Below, piece by piece: positions 30,708 to 34,107 of a DNA stretch of 34,107 nt (position 1 is its first letter; the number at the start of each line of letters is the position of its first letter). The stretch covers positions 1 through 34,107 of the forward strand of contig CAZQKW010000035.1 of assembly GCA_964594075.1 (NCBI GenBank), given 5' to 3'. Made by a program: the position numbers and the translations under genes. The notes beneath the pieces are model-generated. The model was not told the origin of the DNA. It did not search any database and saw only the letters and a list, made by a program, of their open reading frames with translations. This DNA comes from CAZQKW01 sp964594075. Lineage in GTDB: Bacteria > Desulfobacterota > WTBG01 > CAIYCZ01.

Positions 30708-33182
30708 ATGTCTCATCAAGATACCGACGAAACGATTCTCAGTGAAGAAGGCGTTGCGCTCTATCGCGAGAGAAACCCCGGGGCTGAGCGTTGGGCCAAA
30801 GGTTACGGGGTCATTGAGCATAGCGTAGAGACACAGGCCAGGATATTTACCATGGCGGAGCGTTTGATCGCCCGCGGCGTCCAGGGAGACAGAGCGCTGC
30901 TTTTCGAACTATTGTACGCAGCGGACAGAGTGACGAGCGCGGCCATGTGGATTGTGGTTCATGAGACGTACGCCAGGAATGTATATCTTGATGGGAGAGA
31001 GCTTGTTCCCGGGGACTTCAAGCCCAACCCGGATGGACACACCGGCGGTTCGCTCAACATGGTTCCAGCTTATGCAGGCTATATGGTTGTAAATGCCCTA
31101 ACCGGGATTACGCGCTCATGGGTTATGGGCCAGGGGCACTGTGTGGCCGCAATCGACACCATAAATCTCTTGCTCAATAACATGACACGAGCCCATGCTG
31201 AACGTTATTCCCTTACCGAAGAAGGGCTGACATGCTATGTTCGGGACTTCTACTCGTACAAATTAGGGGCAGACGGCAAACAGGAGTCGCCCCTGGGTAG
31301 CCACGTAAATGTCCACACTGCGGGCGGGATCGCCGAAGGCGGTTACCTCGGGTTCACGGAACTTCAGTATGTACACATGCCCCTCCCCGGGGAGCGGCTG
31401 GTCGCCTTCCTCAGCGACGGAGCATTTGAGGAGCAGCGGGGCAGCGACTGGGCACCCCGCTGGTGGCGGGCTGAGGACTGCGGTATTGTGACGCCAATCA
31501 TGATAAAAAACGGGCGGCGCATCGACCAGAGAACAACGATGTCCCAACAGGGCGGGATTGACTGGTTCGTCGAGCATCTAAAACTTAACGGTTTCGACCC
31601 CATCGTCTTTGACGGGAGAGATCCGGCAGCTTTCGCCTGGGCGATCTACGAGATGGAGTGTCGACTGGAGGCCGCTTCCGAGGCAATACGGTTCAAGGCC
31701 GCTGATTACCCCCTGGCGCTTCCTTATGGTATCGCCGTGGCACCCAAAGGCGCCGGATTCTTCGGTGCGGGGACCAATCTGGCCCACAATCTCCCCCTGA
31801 TGACGAACCCTCATGCCGACGCTGAAGCGGCCAAACATTTTAATGAGAGCGCCCGGAAGCTCTGGGTACCTCTCATGGAATTACAGGAGTCGATTATTAC
31901 GTTCCAAAACCACGGGGATTCCGGCAGGCCGATGGAGCGGGATCATGCCCTGGCGCGTCGAGAAGTCAGATTGCGTCGGCTACCACCGCCTGTGCTTCGG
32001 CCCGTACCTGAAAATCGCCTTAATCCTTCAACGTGGACGAGAACATCCCCAATGTTTGCCGTAGATGCCATGTTCCTGGCTACAGTTCAGGCTAATCAAC
32101 ACTTACGTGTCCGGGTGGGCAACCCCGATGAAATGCGCTCCAACCGGATGATCCAGACTCTTGAAAAGTTGAAGTTCCGCGTGACCGACCCCGAACCAGG
32201 CATACCGGAGGATATCCAAGGCGCCGTTATTACGGCTTTGAACGAAGAGGCGGTGGCCTCCGCCGCCCTGGCAAACAAAGGCGGAATTAATTTCATCCAT
32301 ACCTATGAGGCTTTTGGCGCAAAGATGCACGGCGTTGTCCGACAGGAAGTCATCTTCGTCGACCACTGCAATGAGGCTGGTAGAAAACAGGGCTGGCTTT
32401 CCATCCCGCTGGTGCTTACTTCCCATACATGGGAAAATGCTAAGAATGAGCGATCGCATCAGGACCCGTTCATGGCTGAGGCTATGATGGGCGAGCCTTC
32501 GGACGTGTCGCGGGTCATGTTTGTGCCTGATTACAACAGCGCTTCCGTCGTCATGCGCACTATCTACCAGACGCATGGTCAGATCTGGACGCTGATTGTG
32601 CCCAAGACGGACGTAATACCGGATCTCTTTACCCTGGATGAGGCGACACACCTTCTTGACCAGGGAGCGCTTCGCCTTGACTGGGCGTGTCATGAAGTGG
32701 CGCAACAGTGTTTAATCCTTACCGCCATCGGCGCTTATCAACTGGAGGAGGTTTTGAAAGCATCGGTCCGCCTTGCAGAGCGGAGGATTCCTCACTCCAT
32801 AGTCTATATGCTGGAGCCCGGAAGGTTTCGGTTTCCCAGAAATGAAAGAGAGGGTATGCATTTAGTTCCAACTTCACTGCAAGCCGACCTCTACCCCGAT
32901 TCGGTGCCTGCGCGTGTATTTCTCACCCACACCCGGCCGGAACCACTCTTAGGTACCCTGCAACCGCTCAACACCGGCAGAGGCAAGACTGCGGCTCTGG
33001 GGTTTGTGAACCATGGGGGAACGCTGAGCGTATCGGGGATGCTGTTCGTGAACCGCTGTACCTGGGCCCATGTCTTGATGGAATCAGCCGCGGTTATGGG
33101 CTTGTCTCGAGAGGATTTACTGAATTCCGAAGAGATAGCGGCGCTCGATGGAAAAGTTTCTCCCGAAGGGACCATCTTATGA
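30708..33182 (+). CDS. Divergent phosphoketolase-family (XFP-like) protein
   Basis: An 824-residue thiamine-diphosphate-enzyme-like protein with the overall length and order of xylulose-5-phosphate/fructose-6-phosphate phosphoketolases. Visible blocks include PDGHTGGSLNMVPAYAGYM, VMGQGHCVAAID, GSHVNVHTAGGIAEGGYLGF, TFQNHGDSGRPMERDH-like linker, and a C-terminal transketolase-like half. The cofactor loop reads LSDGAFEEQRGSDWAPRWW where classic enzymes have GDGEAETGP and SWH, so it is in a divergent branch. Relatives of this branch are sometimes labelled xylulose-5-phosphate 3-epimerase (recollection). Expected reaction: sugar phosphate plus phosphate to acetyl phosphate. RBS GGAGGAAACA precedes the ATG. 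Confidence 0.85.
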   Translation: MSHQDTDETILSEEGVALYRERNPGAERWAKGYGVIEHSVETQARIFTMAERLIARGVQGDRALLFELLYAADRVTSAAMWIVVHETYARNVYLDGRELVPGDFKPNPDGHTGGSLNMVPAYAGYMVVNALTGITRSWVMGQGHCVAAIDTINLLLNNMTRAHAERYSLTEEGLTCYVRDFYSYKLGADGKQESPLGSHVNVHTAGGIAEGGYLGFTELQYVHMPLPGERLVAFLSDGAFEEQRGSDWAPRWWRAEDCGIVTPIMIKNGRRIDQRTTMSQQGGIDWFVEHLKLNGFDPIVFDGRDPAAFAWAIYEMECRLEAASEAIRFKAADYPLALPYGIAVAPKGAGFFGAGTNLAHNLPLMTNPHADAEAAKHFNESARKLWVPLMELQESIITFQNHGDSGRPMERDHALARREVRLRRLPPPVLRPVPENRLNPSTWTRTSPMFAVDAMFLATVQANQHLRVRVGNPDEMRSNRMIQTLEKLKFRVTDPEPGIPEDIQGAVITALNEEAVASAALANKGGINFIHTYEAFGAKMHGVVRQEVIFVDHCNEAGRKQGWLSIPLVLTSHTWENAKNERSHQDPFMAEAMMGEPSDVSRVMFVPDYNSASVVMRTIYQTHGQIWTLIVPKTDVIPDLFTLDEATHLLDQGALRLDWACHEVAQQCLILTAIGAYQLEEVLKASVRLAERRIPHSIVYMLEPGRFRFPRNEREGMHLVPTSLQADLYPDSVPARVFLTHTRPEPLLGTLQPLNTGRGKTAALGFVNHGGTLSVSGMLFVNRCTWAHVLMESAAVMGLSREDLLNSEEIAALDGKVSPEGTIL

Positions 33183-33292
33183 TTTGAGAAGCAGGATCAA
33201 CGCCAAGCGGGGTGCACTGTGTCTTGGATTGCGCGTTTCGGCATAAATGAACTTGGCATAAGAACTTCAGTGGCGAATAGGGAAGGAAGCCA

Positions 33293-34107
33293 ATGAATGA
33301 GCAGAGGACAATCGCATATTTCTCTATGGAGATAGGGCTTGAGGCCTACATGCCCACTTACAGCGGGGGGCTGGGGATACTGGCCGGGGACACGATTCGC
33401 TCCGCTGCAGATCTTCGGGTGCCTATGGTTGCAGTCACGCTGCTTTACCGCAAGGGCTATTTCCATCAGAGGCTGGAAGCCGATGGCTGGCAGCGGGAGG
33501 AGCCAACTTTCTGGGCTTTTGAGGAGTTGTTTCAAGAGGAGTCCGCACGTTCCCAGGTCCAAGTGGAAGGACGGACCGTCCACCTTCGGGCCTGGCGCTA
33601 CGATGTTAAAGGCGTGAGCGGCTACACGGTCCCTGTCTATTTTCTGGACGCGGATCTTCCAGAAAATTCCGAGTGGGACCGGGGCCTGACCCAGTCTTTG
33701 TACGCCGGGGATGACCATTACAGGATTTCCCAGGAGGTGATTCTGGGTATCGGAGGCGTCAGAATGCTGCGGACTCTGGGTTATGAGTCCATCAAAACTT
33801 TCCATCTCAACGAAGGCCATGCCGCCCTGCTGACCCTGGCGCTGCTGGACGAGGCAGCGAAACAGGCTGGAAGGGGATTGATCATTGCGCAGGACCGAGA
33901 TGTGGTCCGCAACTATTGCGTTTTTACCACCCACACCCCTGTTTTGGCCGGTCACGACAAATTTCCGCTGGAACTGGCGCGGAAGGTAATCGGCGAGCGG
34001 GATGATTTTTTCGGGCTAGAAGGAGTTCTCTACGAAGGGAACACCTTGAACATGACCTACCTGGCCTTAAGCTTGAGCCGCTATGTCAACGGGGTGGCCC
34101 GAAAACA
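33293..34107 (+). CDS. Alpha-glucan (glycogen) phosphorylase, N-terminal part, runs off the window
   Basis: An open frame from ATG 33293 (GGAAGGAAG upstream) to the right edge without a stop, at least 271 residues. IAYFSMEIGLEAYMPTYSGG followed by LGILAGD is the conserved start of the short glucan phosphorylase family (GT35, related to GlgP). Further family marks are FHLNEGHAA near residue 175 and TTHTPVLAGHDKF. The enzyme splits alpha-1,4-glucan with phosphate to glucose-1-phosphate using pyridoxal phosphate; the PLP Lys lies beyond the window. Spaced 110 bases after the phosphoketolase-like gene, suggesting one metabolic unit. Confidence 0.9.
   Translation, partial: MNEQRTIAYFSMEIGLEAYMPTYSGGLGILAGDTIRSAADLRVPMVAVTLLYRKGYFHQRLEADGWQREEPTFWAFEELFQEESARSQVQVEGRTVHLRAWRYDVKGVSGYTVPVYFLDADLPENSEWDRGLTQSLYAGDDHYRISQEVILGIGGVRMLRTLGYESIKTFHLNEGHAALLTLALLDEAAKQAGRGLIIAQDRDVVRNYCVFTTHTPVLAGHDKFPLELARKVIGERDDFFGLEGVLYEGNTLNMTYLALSLSRYVNGVARK

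Noticed and set aside
32103..32705. Minus-strand 200-residue frame inside the phosphoketolase-like gene
   Set aside because: Shadow frame; the plus strand encodes continuous family homology.
33197..33955. Minus-strand 252-residue frame at the right end
   Set aside because: It is the shadow of the glucan phosphorylase gene, which runs on the plus strand from 33293 with strong family motifs.

Overview
The window looks like a piece of chromosome from a Gram-negative bacterium, probably an anaerobic or metal-respiring member of a deltaproteobacteria-like group (Desulfobacterota, Nitrospirota or a relative). Evidence for this is a tripartite RND pump with an outer-membrane factor, an MlaA outer-membrane lipoprotein, a seven-heme c-type cytochrome, a RAYT-type transposase with short repeats, and intergenic DNA full of small dispersed palindromes. 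The taxonomy is an inference; no rRNA or tRNA gene was seen.

The first half (about 1-17.5 kb) is a metal-handling island, most likely for copper/silver. A CsoR-type repressor gene (13780) sits beside a perfect TACCC-n5-GGGTA palindrome placed between divergent promoters. To the right run csoR, a CopZ-like chaperone and a three-HMA CopA ATPase. To the left run many minus-strand genes: a secreted Cys-rich peptide, a Met/Gly-rich FG-GAP protein, an Arg/Asp/Met-rich secreted protein, an unknown secreted protein, a cusC-cusB-cusA set, a heavy-metal-binding mini-protein, and an unusual trio. The trio is two paralogous Cys-rich proteins flanking a signal-peptide protein that fuses two thioredoxin-like domains to a heptaheme cytochrome. 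Each Cys-rich paralogue carries an N-terminal four-Cys finger and two copies of a C-x2-C-x(5-7)-C-x(22-24)-C-x-H module that I do not recognise. At the far left lie a peptidoglycan-binding-like secreted protein and a second Cys-rich secreted peptide, paralogous to the one next to csoR. My leading candidate for an undescribed system is this Cys-rich/thioredoxin/multiheme module attached to a Cus efflux operon.

The middle (17.5-20.7 kb) is a low-density, repeat-rich accessory stretch. It has an orphan AT-rich gene, a coiled-coil gene, an SpmA-like N-terminal fragment, a RAYT transposase and two copies of a repeat of about 100-135 bp that bracket the last three. From 20.8 to 23.6 kb come envelope genes: a secreted alpha/beta hydrolase, MlaA/VacJ and a glycine-zipper lipoprotein. 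From 23.7 to 27.4 kb come two tandem SLC13/DASS-type permeases, each with two RCK_C domains. A secreted Cys-containing unknown protein follows.

The region 28.4-29.35 kb is a graveyard holding a decayed second RAYT and a broken pyruvate-kinase C-terminal-domain gene. From 29.35 kb to the right edge lies a carbon-metabolism cluster: acetate kinase, a divergent phosphoketolase-family protein and the N-terminal part of an alpha-glucan phosphorylase that runs off the window. Together these could turn storage glucan into acetyl phosphate and ATP.
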